Assembly (NCBI RefSeq): GCF_024505145.1
Contig: NZ_JANIAA010000009.1
Location: 1 to 64,000 of the forward strand
DNA length: 64,000 nt
Direction: 5' to 3'
Source of the DNA: Streptomyces rugosispiralis
GTDB lineage: Bacteria > Actinomycetota > Actinomycetes > Streptomycetales > Streptomycetaceae
Made by a program: the position numbers and the translations under genes. Position 1 is the first letter of the stretch. Each line of letters begins with the position of its first letter. Under the pieces are notes generated by a model, which did not search any database, was not told the origin of the DNA, and saw only the letters and a list, made by a program, of their open reading frames with translations. Positions 26,895 to 34,522 of the stretch are shown here, one piece after another.

Positions 26895-28108
26895 CCGGGT
26901 TCGGGCGGCGCCTCGTCGTGGCCCTCGCCGCCGCCGGGCTGACCCTGGTGCCCGCCGCGCCCGGATACGCCGACGGCATACAGGCCCAGGAGTGGGCGCT
27001 GGACACCCTCCACGTCCGCGAGGCATGGCAGACCACCAAGGGCTCCGGGATCACCGTCGCCGTCCTCGACACGGGCGTCGACGACGGCCACCCGGACCTC
27101 GCGGGCCAGGTGGAGCCGGGGAAGGACCTCATCGGCTTCGGCGCCCGGCGCGGCGAGCGCGCCTGGGCCCGCCACGGCACCGCCATGGCCGGGATCATCG
27201 CCGGGCACGGCCACGGCGCCTCCGGCGGCGAGGGCGTCCTGGGCGTCGCCCCGAAGGCCCGGATCCTGCCGGTGCGGGTGATCCTCGAGGACTCGGACCC
27301 CGACCGTAAGAAGGCCCGCTCGACCCGTGGCGGCGCGCTCGCCGCCGGGATCCGCTGGGCGGCCGACCACGGCGCCGACGTCATCAACCTCTCGCTCGGC
27401 GACGACAGCGCCTCCGCCCACCCCGAGGCCGCCGAGGACGCCGCCGTGCAGTACGCGCTGCGCAAGGGCGCGGTCGTGGTCGCCTCCGCGGGCAACGGCG
27501 GTGAGAAGGGCGACCGGGTCTCCTACCCGGCCGCCTACCCCGGGGTGATCGCCGTGACCGCCGTGGACCGCTACGGCTCCCGCGCCGCCTTCTCCACCCG
27601 CCGCTGGTACGCCACCGTCAGCGCACCCGGCGTCGACGTGGTCATCGCCGACCCCGACAAGCGCTACTACGAGGGCTGGGGCACCAGCGCGGCCGCCGCC
27701 TTCGTCTCCGGCTCCGTCGCCCTCGTCCGCGCCGCCCACCCCGACCTGAGCCCGCGCCAGATCCGCGGGCTCCTCACCCGGACCGCCCAGGACGCCCCCG
27801 AGGGCGGCCGCAGCGACGACCTCGGCGCGGGCCTGGTGAACCCGGCGGCGGCGATCACCGCGGGCGACAAGCTGAAGCCCGAGGCCCAGCGCCCCGCGGC
27901 GGCCGCCTCCCCGAACCGCTACTTCGGCGACGGCCCCGGCCACACCCAGGGCGCCCACGACGGCTCCGGCCCCAACCGGATGGCCCTCCTCGCCGGCCTC
28001 GCGGGCACAGCCCTGGTGGTCGCCGCGGTGTCCCTGTGGCGCGGCTCGGGCCCGCTACGGGTGCCCCGGCGGCTGCGAGCGTTGCTGACGGGGGCGCGTA
28101 CGCGCTGA
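26891..28108 (+). CDS. Membrane-anchored subtilisin-like protease, mycosin type
   Basis: A 405-residue S8 serine protease with signal peptide (1-28), catalytic triad Asp about 60 (VLDTGVDDGHPD), His about 95 (RHGTAMAG) and Ser about 266 (GWGTSAAAAFVSG), a Pro-rich linker, and a C-terminal membrane helix (about 362-382) followed by a basic tail. This is the mycosin (MycP) layout used in type VII secretion. It is coupled to the preceding membrane protein. No EccB/C/D/E or WXG100 gene lies nearby, so it is either an orphan component or works with that partner alone. Confidence 0.88.
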   Translation: MTGFGRRLVVALAAAGLTLVPAAPGYADGIQAQEWALDTLHVREAWQTTKGSGITVAVLDTGVDDGHPDLAGQVEPGKDLIGFGARRGERAWARHGTAMAGIIAGHGHGASGGEGVLGVAPKARILPVRVILEDSDPDRKKARSTRGGALAAGIRWAADHGADVINLSLGDDSASAHPEAAEDAAVQYALRKGAVVVASAGNGGEKGDRVSYPAAYPGVIAVTAVDRYGSRAAFSTRRWYATVSAPGVDVVIADPDKRYYEGWGTSAAAAFVSGSVALVRAAHPDLSPRQIRGLLTRTAQDAPEGGRSDDLGAGLVNPAAAITAGDKLKPEAQRPAAAASPNRYFGDGPGHTQGAHDGSGPNRMALLAGLAGTALVVAAVSLWRGSGPLRVPRRLRALLTGARTR

Positions 28109-28148
28109 GCGGCGCCCGTCGCGTCGTCGGCGCGGGGCCGCCGGCCGT

Positions 28149-28934
28149 CTATCGCGATGCGCAGGCGGCGGTCGTCGACACGGCCGTTCGTGCCACCTCT
28201 TCCACCAGCGCCACCCCGCTCTCCCGGTCGGCATGGCCCTCGGACAGCACCGCGACCAGACAGGGCCGACCGTTCACCGTCACCTCGCCGATGCTGTTGA
28301 TGACCCACAGGCCGGTGGCATCGCGGGGCATCCAGCCGTTCTTGAGTCGCGGCGCGGCGCCGGTGCCGTCCGCGGCGGACCCGATGCCCCAACTCTGACC
28401 CGCGGTGACGCGGCCCATCAGCGTCCGCAGATACGCCTGCGAGTGCGCGCTGAGCGGGGAGCCGTCCAGGAAGACCGCGCGCAGCAGGGTCAGCTGGTCG
28501 GCCGCGGTGGTGCGGGTCAGACCCCAGCGTCCGCGGTCGTCGGCGTGGGTGGCGGTCAGCCCGAGCCGTCCCAGCGCGGCCTCGAGGCCGTTCGCCCCGC
28601 CGATCGTCCCCCACAGCGCCGTGGCCGCGTCGTTGTCGCTCTTCTCGATCATCACGCCCGCGTACGAACGCTCCTGGGCGGTCAGCCGCCGCCCCTCGTC
28701 CTGCGCCCCGAGCAGCAGCGCCGCGAGGATGCCGACCTTGATGACGCTCGCCGTGGCGTACGAACCGTCGCCATGGGACCCGCTCGTTCCGGACCCGGGT
28801 TCCAGGATCGCGACCGAGAAGTCCGCGGTGGAGCCCGCCGCCAGGGGCGCGAGCCGCTCGGCGAGCGCGCCGCTCAGCCCGCCCGGGAGGGACTGGGCGG
28901 ACGGGGCCGGGCCGCCGTCGGTCACGCGTTCCAC
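28149..28934 (-). CDS. Class A beta-lactamase-like serine hydrolase
   Basis: A 261-residue serine hydrolase of the penicillin-binding/beta-lactamase fold: SxxK as SVIK (about 64-67), SDN-type loop KSDND (about 98-102), and KTG box replaced by LKNGW. There is no signal peptide, so it is probably cytosolic and unlikely to be a resistance enzyme; the altered third box points the same way. It starts at GTG 28934 behind GAAGGAGA. It converges on the protease gene. Relatives are common in Streptomyces and uncharacterised. Confidence 0.82.
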   Translation of the reverse strand: MERVTDGGPAPSAQSLPGGLSGALAERLAPLAAGSTADFSVAILEPGSGTSGSHGDGSYATASVIKVGILAALLLGAQDEGRRLTAQERSYAGVMIEKSDNDAATALWGTIGGANGLEAALGRLGLTATHADDRGRWGLTRTTAADQLTLLRAVFLDGSPLSAHSQAYLRTLMGRVTAGQSWGIGSAADGTGAAPRLKNGWMPRDATGLWVINSIGEVTVNGRPCLVAVLSEGHADRESGVALVEEVARTAVSTTAACASR

Positions 28935-29001
28935 GCCGTCTCCTTCACTGCCGCCCCGCCCCGGGTGGGGGTGCGGGGGATCTCGGTCTCCGCGCTCTCG
29001 A

Positions 29002-29007
29002 TACCCT
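29002..29007 (+). promoter_or_regulatory. -10 box of a leaderless promoter
   Basis: TACCCT is followed by six bases and then the GTG at 29014, with no ribosome site of normal spacing, which suggests a leaderless transcript. Confidence 0.4.
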
Positions 29008-29013
29008 CAAGGC

Positions 29014-29796
29014 GTGGCGCTCAAGAACATTCCCGACCCCGGCTTCTCCGGCGACGACGGCTCAGCCGACCCTCGGCTGACCGCGGCCCTCGCCGCCTGG
29101 GCCGATGACCGCTCGGCCGAACCGGAGGTGCTCGCCGCGCTCACCGAAGCCCGCCTGCTCGTCCCCGTGGTGGCGATCCTCGGTGAGGCCGAGGAAGTGG
29201 AATCCAAGCCGCGCGAAGCGTCCGTTGAGGGTGGTGGTGGGCGACGGGCGGGCGGGCTGCGCCGCGACAAGACCAGCGACATGGCGGTGCCCACGCTCCA
29301 GGCCCCCGACGGCCGACGCGCGCTGCCCGCGTTCACCTCGCTCGAGACACTGGCCCGCTGGCGCCCGGACGCCCGGCCCGTGGCCGTACCGCTGCGCCAG
29401 GCGCTGCAGGCCACCGCCCATGAGAAGGCGGACACCCTGGTGCTGGACCTCGCGGGTCCGGTGCCGTACCAGCTGACCGGTCCCGCCCTGCTCGCCCTCG
29501 CCGAGGGGCGGACCAGCGCCGATCCGCTCGCCGACCCGGCCGTGACCGAGGCGGTGCGCACCGTGCTGGCCGCCGAACCGGAGGTGCTCCGGGCTCATCT
29601 GGCCCCGGCGGCGGACGCCGACGGGATGCTCGCGCTCGCCCTGGCGCCGGAGGCGCGGGCGCGCGAGACGGCGCACCGGGTGGCGGGCGCCCTGGCCGCC
29701 GACGAGGTGCTGCGGGCGCGGCTGGTGCGCGGGCTGACCCTGGCACTGCTGCCGCCGGACGCGAAGGTCCCCGGCGAACCGCTCTTCACCCGCTGA
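29014..29796 (+). CDS. SseB-family protein
   Basis: A 260-residue cytosolic protein. The first 150 residues match the SseB N-terminal domain pattern (LTEARLLVPVVA, then PAFTSLETLARWRPDARPV and DTLVLDLAGPVPYQL). The rest is an Ala/Leu-rich helical domain. The GTG start at 29014 is favoured by the -10 box six bases before it. In enterobacteria SseB enhances serine sensitivity phenotypes; in actinobacteria the function is unknown. Confidence 0.8.
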   Translation: MALKNIPDPGFSGDDGSADPRLTAALAAWADDRSAEPEVLAALTEARLLVPVVAILGEAEEVESKPREASVEGGGGRRAGGLRRDKTSDMAVPTLQAPDGRRALPAFTSLETLARWRPDARPVAVPLRQALQATAHEKADTLVLDLAGPVPYQLTGPALLALAEGRTSADPLADPAVTEAVRTVLAAEPEVLRAHLAPAADADGMLALALAPEARARETAHRVAGALAADEVLRARLVRGLTLALLPPDAKVPGEPLFTR

Positions 29797-29899
29797 GGAC
29801 CGGGCCCGGCCCTCCCCATTCGGACAACAGGCGAATCCTCCCGATTCCCCCCACAATGCTTAGGCGACTGGCGGTCGGAATCTGCGTGAGGAGAGCGCC

Positions 29900-30715
29900 A
29901 TGGAGACGAGAACGGTCGTAGCGGAGTTCATCGGGACCGCGATGCTGGTCCTCTTCGGAGTCGGCTCGCTGGTCCTGGCGGGCGACTACATCAACGCCCT
30001 CGGGATCTCGCTCGCCTTCGGCTTCACGCTGATCGCGATCGCCTTTGCGTTCGGGCGCATCTCGGGCTGCCACGTCAACCCGGCGGTGACCCTCGGTGTG
30101 CTGCTGGCCAGGCGCATCGACATCCGTACGGCCGTCCAGTACTGGGTCGCGCAGTTCGTGGGCGCGATCGTGGGCGCGGCGATTCTGTTCCTGCTCGCCA
30201 ACCAGGTGCCCCGGCTCCAGACGGCCGGCGCCTTCGGCAGCAACGGCTACGGCGGCCGCTCACCGGTGGGCATGGGCGCGGGCGGGGCCTTCCTCGCCGA
30301 GGTGCTGCTGACCTTCCTGCTGGTCTTCGTCTTCCTCACGGTGACCCACGCGGTGCCGATGGTCGGCGCAGAACCGGTCCCGGTGGGCCTCGCCTACGCC
30401 GCGGCCAACCTGATCGGCATCCCGCTGACCTGGGCCTCGGTCAATCCGGCACGCAGCTTCGGCCCCGCGATCTTCGCGGGCGGCGACGCACTGGGCCAGC
30501 TGTGGCTGTTCATCGTGGCACCGCTGGTCGGCGGGGTGCTCGCCGCCGTGGTGCACCGGTTCACCCATCAACATCCGGCGGGCCGGGCCGAGCAGGAGGA
30601 GGCGCATCCGCCCCCGGCGACCGGGCCGTGGGGACGCATGCGCGGCGGCCACCGCCCCGAGGCGGGCGGCCCGGAGACCAAGGGCCCGGAGACCAAGGGC
30701 CCGGAGGCGGCCTGA
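29900..30715 (+). CDS. Aquaporin-family (MIP) channel
   Basis: A 271-residue channel with six membrane helices and the two half-helix motifs HVNPAVT (Asn about 60) and SVNPARS (Asn about 182), the second with the selectivity-filter Arg, so the pore should be functional. The residue pattern fits AqpZ-like water channels more than glycerol facilitators. It starts at ATG 29900 behind GAGGAGAG. The cytoplasmic tail of about 45 residues ends in a short repeat (GPETK twice), encoded by a 15-bp direct repeat directly before the stop. Confidence 0.9.
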   Translation: METRTVVAEFIGTAMLVLFGVGSLVLAGDYINALGISLAFGFTLIAIAFAFGRISGCHVNPAVTLGVLLARRIDIRTAVQYWVAQFVGAIVGAAILFLLANQVPRLQTAGAFGSNGYGGRSPVGMGAGGAFLAEVLLTFLLVFVFLTVTHAVPMVGAEPVPVGLAYAAANLIGIPLTWASVNPARSFGPAIFAGGDALGQLWLFIVAPLVGGVLAAVVHRFTHQHPAGRAEQEEAHPPPATGPWGRMRGGHRPEAGGPETKGPETKGPEAA

Positions 30716-30745
30716 GCCGCTGCCGGGGGCCCGGCCGTAAGGGGG

Positions 30746-30850
30746 CAGCCGGTCGGCCGAAGACGGCAGCCGGTCGGCCGAAGACGGCAGCCGGTCGGCC
30801 GAAGACCGTAGCCGGTCGGCCGGAGACGGCAGCCGTCAGCCGAAGACCGG
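30746..30850 (+). repeat. 21-bp tandem repeat overlapping the DUF1844 stop codon
   Basis: Five consecutive copies of CAGCCGGTCGGCCGAAGACGG-type sequence; copies 1 and 2 are identical. Copy 5 covers the last codons and stop of the minus-strand DUF1844 gene (stop at 30836-30838). In the other copies one base change turns the TGA into CGA, so they look like duplicates of the gene end without its stop. The array fills the gap to the aquaporin gene. Confidence 0.9.
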
Positions 30851-31201
30851 GCCGGTGAACTTCTCGCCGGGTCCCTGCCCCGGCTCGTCCGGCACCACCG
30901 ACGCCTCGCGGAAGGCGAGCTGGAGCGACTTCAAGCCGTCCCGCAGCGGAGCGGCGTGGAAGGAGCTGATCTCCGTGGCGCTGGCCGTGATCAGCCCCGC
31001 CAGGGCGTTGATCAGTTTCCGCGCCTCGTCCAGGTCCTTGTGCTGGGGGCCCTCCTCGGCCAGTCCGAGGTTGACCGCGGCGGCGCTCATCAGGTGCACC
31101 GCGACCGTGGTGATCACCTCGACGGCGGGCACATCCGCGATGTCCCGGGTCAACCGGTCGAAGTCGGGGGCCGGCGGCTGCCCGGCGTTGGCGTCGGTCA
31201 T
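30836..31201 (-). CDS. DUF1844 protein
   Basis: A 121-residue cytosolic protein matching DUF1844: the core is DVPAVEVITTVAVHLMSAAAVNLGL followed by a D/E-rich helix and LITASATEISSFHAAPLRDGL. It is conserved in actinobacteria directly upstream of, and divergent from, infC, as here. The function is unknown. It starts at ATG 31201. Its 3' end is part of a tandem-repeat array. Confidence 0.85.
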   Translation of the reverse strand: MTDANAGQPPAPDFDRLTRDIADVPAVEVITTVAVHLMSAAAVNLGLAEEGPQHKDLDEARKLINALAGLITASATEISSFHAAPLRDGLKSLQLAFREASVVPDEPGQGPGEKFTGPVFG

Positions 31202-31388
31202 GGTGGTACGGGCTCACTTCCTGATGGACGGTGTGCCCCAGCCTAGGCGTCCGCCCGGCGCCGTACGCACGGGGCGGGTGAGTTCACAGGAACGAGAGGG
31301 ACGGGGGAAGCCGGGAGTCCGGGGACCGGGGGAACGGCGGATGCCGGAGGCGCAGCGGGTGAGCATCCCGCGCGGGTGCTGGTATCGT

Positions 31389-31648
31389 AGATAAACGACC
31401 GGCTGGTCACCTGTGTGTCCGGCCCACAAGTGGAGGCTCCCCAGCTCCCACCTCCCGACCCCCCGGGTCGGCAGGTCATCGGTCAGGCTGCGCCCCGCGG
31501 TGATATCGCGGCGGTGCTCCCGGTCAATGAGGAGCCCCGCCTGTGTACCGTCCGGGGCGTTTTGTGCGCCACGGCGCGGTGGTCTCAACCGAAACAGACT
31601 TACGCGGCAGTCCGCCAGGCGGTCGCGTGGTGTAACCGAGGAGGATCC
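31389..31648 (+). promoter_or_regulatory. infC leader region with promoter candidate upstream
   Basis: This 260-base stretch precedes infC and has no credible gene. A TATCGT hexamer at 31383-31388 is the best -10 candidate. The leader contains several GC-rich inverted repeats, the last being the terminator-like hairpin at 31534-31563. A long regulated leader before infC-rpmI-rplT is normal in bacteria. 31202-31382 shows nothing I can assign beyond GC-rich spacer. Confidence 0.5.
31534..31563 (+). terminator. Attenuator-like hairpin in the infC leader
   Basis: GCCCCG (31534-31539) pairs with CGGGGC (31553-31558) over a 13-base loop and is followed at once by GTTTT, which is rare in this GC-rich genome. 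It ends 85 bases before the infC start, so premature termination could regulate the whole operon. Confidence 0.55.
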
Positions 31649-32257
31649 ATCAGCGCCGAGCCCCGCATCAACGACCGGATTCGCGTCCCCGAGGTGCGAC
31701 TCGTCGGTCCCAGTGGCGAGCAGGTCGGCATTGTGCCGCTTGCCAAGGCCCTGGAGCTTGCGCAGGAGTACGACCTCGACCTGGTCGAGGTGGCGGCGAC
31801 CGCCCGTCCGCCGGTCTGCAAGCTCATGGACTACGGAAAGTTCAAATACGAGTCGGCCATGAAGGCCCGTGAGGCGCGCAAGAACCAGGCGCACACGGTC
31901 ATCAAGGAGATGAAGCTCCGGCCGAAGATCGACCCGCACGACTACGACACCAAGAAGGGTCACGTCGTCCGGTTCCTCAAGCAGGGCGACAAGGTCAAGA
32001 TCACGATCATGTTCCGTGGCCGTGAGCAGTCCCGGCCCGAGCTGGGCTATCGCCTGTTGCAGCGGCTCGCTGAGGACGTCCAGGAGCTGGGCTTCGTGGA
32101 GTCCAACCCCAAGCAGGACGGGCGCAACATGATCATGGTTCTCGGTCCGCACAAGAAGAAGACCGAGGCGATGGCCGAAGCCCGTGAGGCGCAGGCAGCC
32201 CGCAAGGCGGAGCGCCAGCAGACGGACAGCCCCGCTGAGGAGCCCGCCGAGGCGTGA
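31649..32257 (+). CDS. infC: Translation initiation factor IF-3, probable ATC start
   Basis: IF-3 of 202 residues: N-domain beginning SAEPRINDRIRVPEVRLVG, linker with the conserved YGKFKYE helix, and C-domain VKITIMFRGREQSRPELGYRLL, then a charged tail. The frame has no ATG/GTG/TTG between 31415 and the conserved domain. An excellent AGGAGGA site at 31640-31646 is followed immediately by the ATC at 31649, which opens exactly at the conserved N-terminus. Non-canonical AUU/AUC starts are the rule for infC, because IF-3 rejects such codons and so limits its own synthesis. GTG 31415 would add an unlikely 78-residue extension. rpmI and rplT follow. Confidence 0.9.
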   Translation: MSAEPRINDRIRVPEVRLVGPSGEQVGIVPLAKALELAQEYDLDLVEVAATARPPVCKLMDYGKFKYESAMKAREARKNQAHTVIKEMKLRPKIDPHDYDTKKGHVVRFLKQGDKVKITIMFRGREQSRPELGYRLLQRLAEDVQELGFVESNPKQDGRNMIMVLGPHKKKTEAMAEAREAQAARKAERQQTDSPAEEPAEA

Positions 32258-32406
32258 TGGGCGAGGCGTGAGCCTCGACCGCCCACCCGGAGCCGTATGG
32301 CCCCGGGGACCAACCGAAACACATGACGCTTCCGGACGCCCGGACCGCGGTCACCCCCGCGCCCGCGGTCGCCCGGACAGCGCCCTGACGAGGAGAGAAC
32401 GGCGAC

Positions 32407-32601
32407 ATGCCGAAGAACAAGACGCACAGCGGTGCCAGCAAGCGATTCAAGCTCACCGGCTCCGGCAAGGTGGTGCGCCAGCGCGCCGGTCGCCGCCACC
32501 TTCTCGAGCACAAGCCGTCCACGCTGACGCGCCGCCTGGCCGGAAAGGTCGAGATGGCCCCTGCCGACGCCAAGAAGATCAAGAAGCTTCTCGGCAAGTG
32601 A
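32407..32601 (+). CDS. rpmI: Ribosomal protein bL35
   Basis: Complete 64-residue bL35 with the standard MPKNKTHSGASKRFK start and a very basic composition (KVVRQRAGRRHLLEHK). It has a GAGGAGAG ribosome site and lies 149 bases after infC and 112 before rplT. The infC-rpmI gap starts with a GC-rich hairpin (GGGCGAGGC..., 32259-32284) that may separate translation of infC from rpmI. It belongs to the 50S subunit. Confidence 0.97.
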   Translation: MPKNKTHSGASKRFKLTGSGKVVRQRAGRRHLLEHKPSTLTRRLAGKVEMAPADAKKIKKLLGK

Positions 32602-32713
32602 CGCCCCCGCCCCGCTCCGGCGGGGTGAGGCGAGCGCCAGACCGGGACCCACCGGGACCTATTCGTTTCCGGGCCGCGTGAGTCACCCGCGGCCCCGTAC
32701 AAGGAGTTAACAA

Positions 32714-33097
32714 GTGGCACGCGTCAAGCGGGCAGTCAACGCCCACAAGAAGCGCCGGGCGATCCTCGAGCAGGCCAGCGGCTACCGGGGCCAGCGCTCC
32801 CGCCTGTACCGCAAGGCCAAGGAGCAGGTCACCCACTCTCTGGTCTACAACTACAACGACCGCAAGAAGCGCAAGGGCGACTTCCGCCAGCTGTGGATCC
32901 AGCGCATCAACGCCGCTGCCCGCGCCAATGGCATGACGTACAACCGCTTCATCCAGGGTCTGAAGGCCGCGAACATCGAGGTCGACCGCAAGATTCTGGC
33001 GGACCTCGCGGTCAACGACGCGAACGCGTTCGCGGCGCTGGTGGAGGCTGCGCAGAAGGCGCTGCCGAGCGATGTGAACGCGCCGAAGGCCGCGTAA
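32714..33097 (+). CDS. rplT: Ribosomal protein bL20
   Basis: Complete 127-residue bL20, needed for early 50S assembly. The N-terminal basic arm (VKRAVNAHKKRRAIL, GYRGQRSRLYRKAKEQ) and globular C-domain (LWIQRINAAARANGMTYNRFI) are fully conserved. It starts at GTG 32714 behind AAGGAG. In other bacteria L20 represses this operon by binding its leader; the structured leaders upstream leave room for this. A perfect 14-bp terminator hairpin follows its stop. Confidence 0.97.
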   Translation: MARVKRAVNAHKKRRAILEQASGYRGQRSRLYRKAKEQVTHSLVYNYNDRKKRKGDFRQLWIQRINAAARANGMTYNRFIQGLKAANIEVDRKILADLAVNDANAFAALVEAAQKALPSDVNAPKAA

Positions 33098-33121
33098 CCG
33101 CTGCGCTGAGCTTTGCCGAGT

Positions 33122-33154
33122 GGACCCGCAGGTGAACGCATCACCTGCGGGTCC
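33122..33154 (+). terminator. Terminator of the infC-rpmI-rplT operon
   Basis: A perfect 14-bp stem, GGACCCGCAGGTGA with TCACCTGCGGGTCC, and a five-base loop, starting 25 bases after the rplT stop. Confidence 0.85.
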
Positions 33155-33273
33155 GCGCACGTCGGTGCCCCCGGGGGTCTCGTTTCCGGGCGCGGCCCGG
33201 TGGCGCGAGCTGTGCCCCCTGGGGGTTCGTCGCCGGGTGCGGGCCGGTGGCCGGGTTGTGCCCACCCGTCCCT

Positions 33274-33301
33274 CCCCCCGCTACCGCTGGGAGGTGCCCC
33301 C
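33274..33301 (+). repeat. Dispersed intergenic repeat, copy 1
   Basis: CTACCGCTGGGAGGTGCCCC (33281-33300) recurs inverted at 35924-35952. It lies in the rplT-methyltransferase gap, next to other G-rich repeats. Confidence 0.7.
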
Positions 33302-33368
33302 TCCGCGGGACGATTGCCCACAACGGGGGGCGTTCCGCCCTGCGGGACGGACAACCCGCTGCCTCTCC

Positions 33369-33559
33369 GGGGGCCCGGGGCCTGTCCCCCGGTTTCGGGA
33401 AGGGGCGGGGTAGGGGAATCCGCTCCGCGAGATGATGCCCGCGGCCGGGTACGCCGCTGCCTTTCCCGGGGGGCCGGGGGCTTGCCTCCGGTTCGGGGAG
33501 GGGCGGGGTGGGGGATCCGCCCCCGGGACGATGCCCGCGGCCGGGCGCGGCGCTGCCCC
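33369..33559 (+). repeat. Tandem ~96-bp G-rich repeat pair
   Basis: Two imperfect copies, roughly 33369-33464 and 33468-33559. Each has an AGGGGCGGGGT block and an identical GATGCCCGCGGCCGGG (33434-33449 and 33530-33545, 96 bases apart). Runs such as GGGGAGGGGCGGGGTGGGGG (33495-33514) could form G-quadruplexes. The 547-base gap 33098-33644 holds this, the operon terminator and repeat copy 1, but no gene. Confidence 0.75.
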
Positions 33560-33644
33560 ACCGGGGCTCGCGGGGCGTCGCGACCGGGCCCGTTGCTGAT
33601 CCCCGGCCCGCGCAACCAACACACCACACGAGAAAGCGCACCCC

Positions 33645-34478
33645 ATGGCGATCCCCGAATTGACGTCCCTGCGATCGCCACGCGTCACCGCCGCCCGGCG
33701 GCTGGCCAAGCGCAGCTTCCGCGGCAAGGAGCGGCGGTTCATCGTCGAGGGGCCGCAGGCCGTACGGGAGGCCATCGCGCATCTCGTGGAGGTGTACGCC
33801 ACCCCCGAGGCCGCCGAGCGCCATCGGCCGATCCTGGACGCCGCCCGCGCCGCGGGCATCCCCGTGTTCTCCGCGACCGACGACGTCGTCGCGGAGATGT
33901 CCGACACGGTCACCCCACAGGGCATCGTCGGGCTGTGCCGCTTCCTGGACTCGCCGTTCGAGGAGATCCTGGCCGCCCGGCCGAAGCTCGTCGCCGTGCT
34001 CGCCAATGTCCGCGACCCCGGCAACGCCGGCACCGTGCTGCGGTGCGCCGACGCCGCCGGGGCGGACGCGGTCGTGCTGACGGACGCCTCCGTGGACCCG
34101 TACAACCCCAAGGCCGTACGCGCCTCCGTCGGCTCGCTCTTCCATCTCCCCGTCGCCGTCGGCGTACCCGTCGAGCGCGCGGTGAGCGGGCTGCGGGAGG
34201 CCGGGGCGCGGGTGCTGGCCGCGGACGGGGCGGGGGAGCGGGACCTGGACTCCGAGCTGGACGACGGGCTGCTGGGCGCCCCCACCGCCTGGATCTTCGG
34301 CAATGAGGCATGGGGCCTGCCGGAGGCTACCCGCGCACTCGCGGACGAGGTGGTGCGCGTTCCGATTCACGGCAGGGCCGAGAGCCTCAACCTCGCCACG
34401 GCCGCCGCCGTGTGCCTCTATGCCTCCGCTCGTGCGCAGCGCGCTCCCGCAGGGTGCCGCTCCGTCACATCGACCTAG
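33645..34478 (+). CDS. SpoU/TrmH-family RNA 2'-O-methyltransferase
   Basis: A 277-residue SPOUT methyltransferase. An N-terminal substrate-binding domain (about 1-100, with FRGKERRFIVEGPQAVREA) precedes the knotted catalytic domain whose three motifs are intact: NVRDPGNAGTVLRCADAAG, WIFGNEAWGL and VPIHGRAESLNLATAAAVCLY. It probably methylates 23S rRNA ribose, and lies between rplT and pheS as in other Streptomyces. The start ATG 33645 has only a weak upstream site. Avilamycin and thiostrepton resistance enzymes belong to the same family, but nothing here suggests a resistance role. Confidence 0.9.
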   Translation: MAIPELTSLRSPRVTAARRLAKRSFRGKERRFIVEGPQAVREAIAHLVEVYATPEAAERHRPILDAARAAGIPVFSATDDVVAEMSDTVTPQGIVGLCRFLDSPFEEILAARPKLVAVLANVRDPGNAGTVLRCADAAGADAVVLTDASVDPYNPKAVRASVGSLFHLPVAVGVPVERAVSGLREAGARVLAADGAGERDLDSELDDGLLGAPTAWIFGNEAWGLPEATRALADEVVRVPIHGRAESLNLATAAAVCLYASARAQRAPAGCRSVTST

Positions 34479-34479
34479 T

Positions 34480-34515
34480 AGGGTTGCCCCCTCTGGGAGG
34501 GGACCCGAGAGGGGG
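34480..34515 (+). promoter_or_regulatory. Promoter (-10 TAGGGT) and 5' hairpin of the histidine kinase gene
   Basis: TAGGGT at 34480-34485 is a good -10 box. Directly after it CCCCCTCT (34487-34494) can pair with AGAGGGGG (34508-34515), and the second arm abuts the presumed ribosome site GGGGATG, so folding could restrict initiation. Confidence 0.45.
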
Positions 34516-34522
34516 TGTGGGG

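Noticed and set aside
28149..28934. Serine hydrolase as a beta-lactam resistance gene
   Set aside because: It lacks a signal peptide and the KTG box is altered, so a periplasmic/secreted beta-lactamase role is not supported.
31415..31648. N-terminal extension of IF-3 from the GTG at 31415
   Set aside because: The extra 78 residues are unlike any IF-3, cover the attenuator-like hairpin, and leave the AGGAGGA site without purpose.
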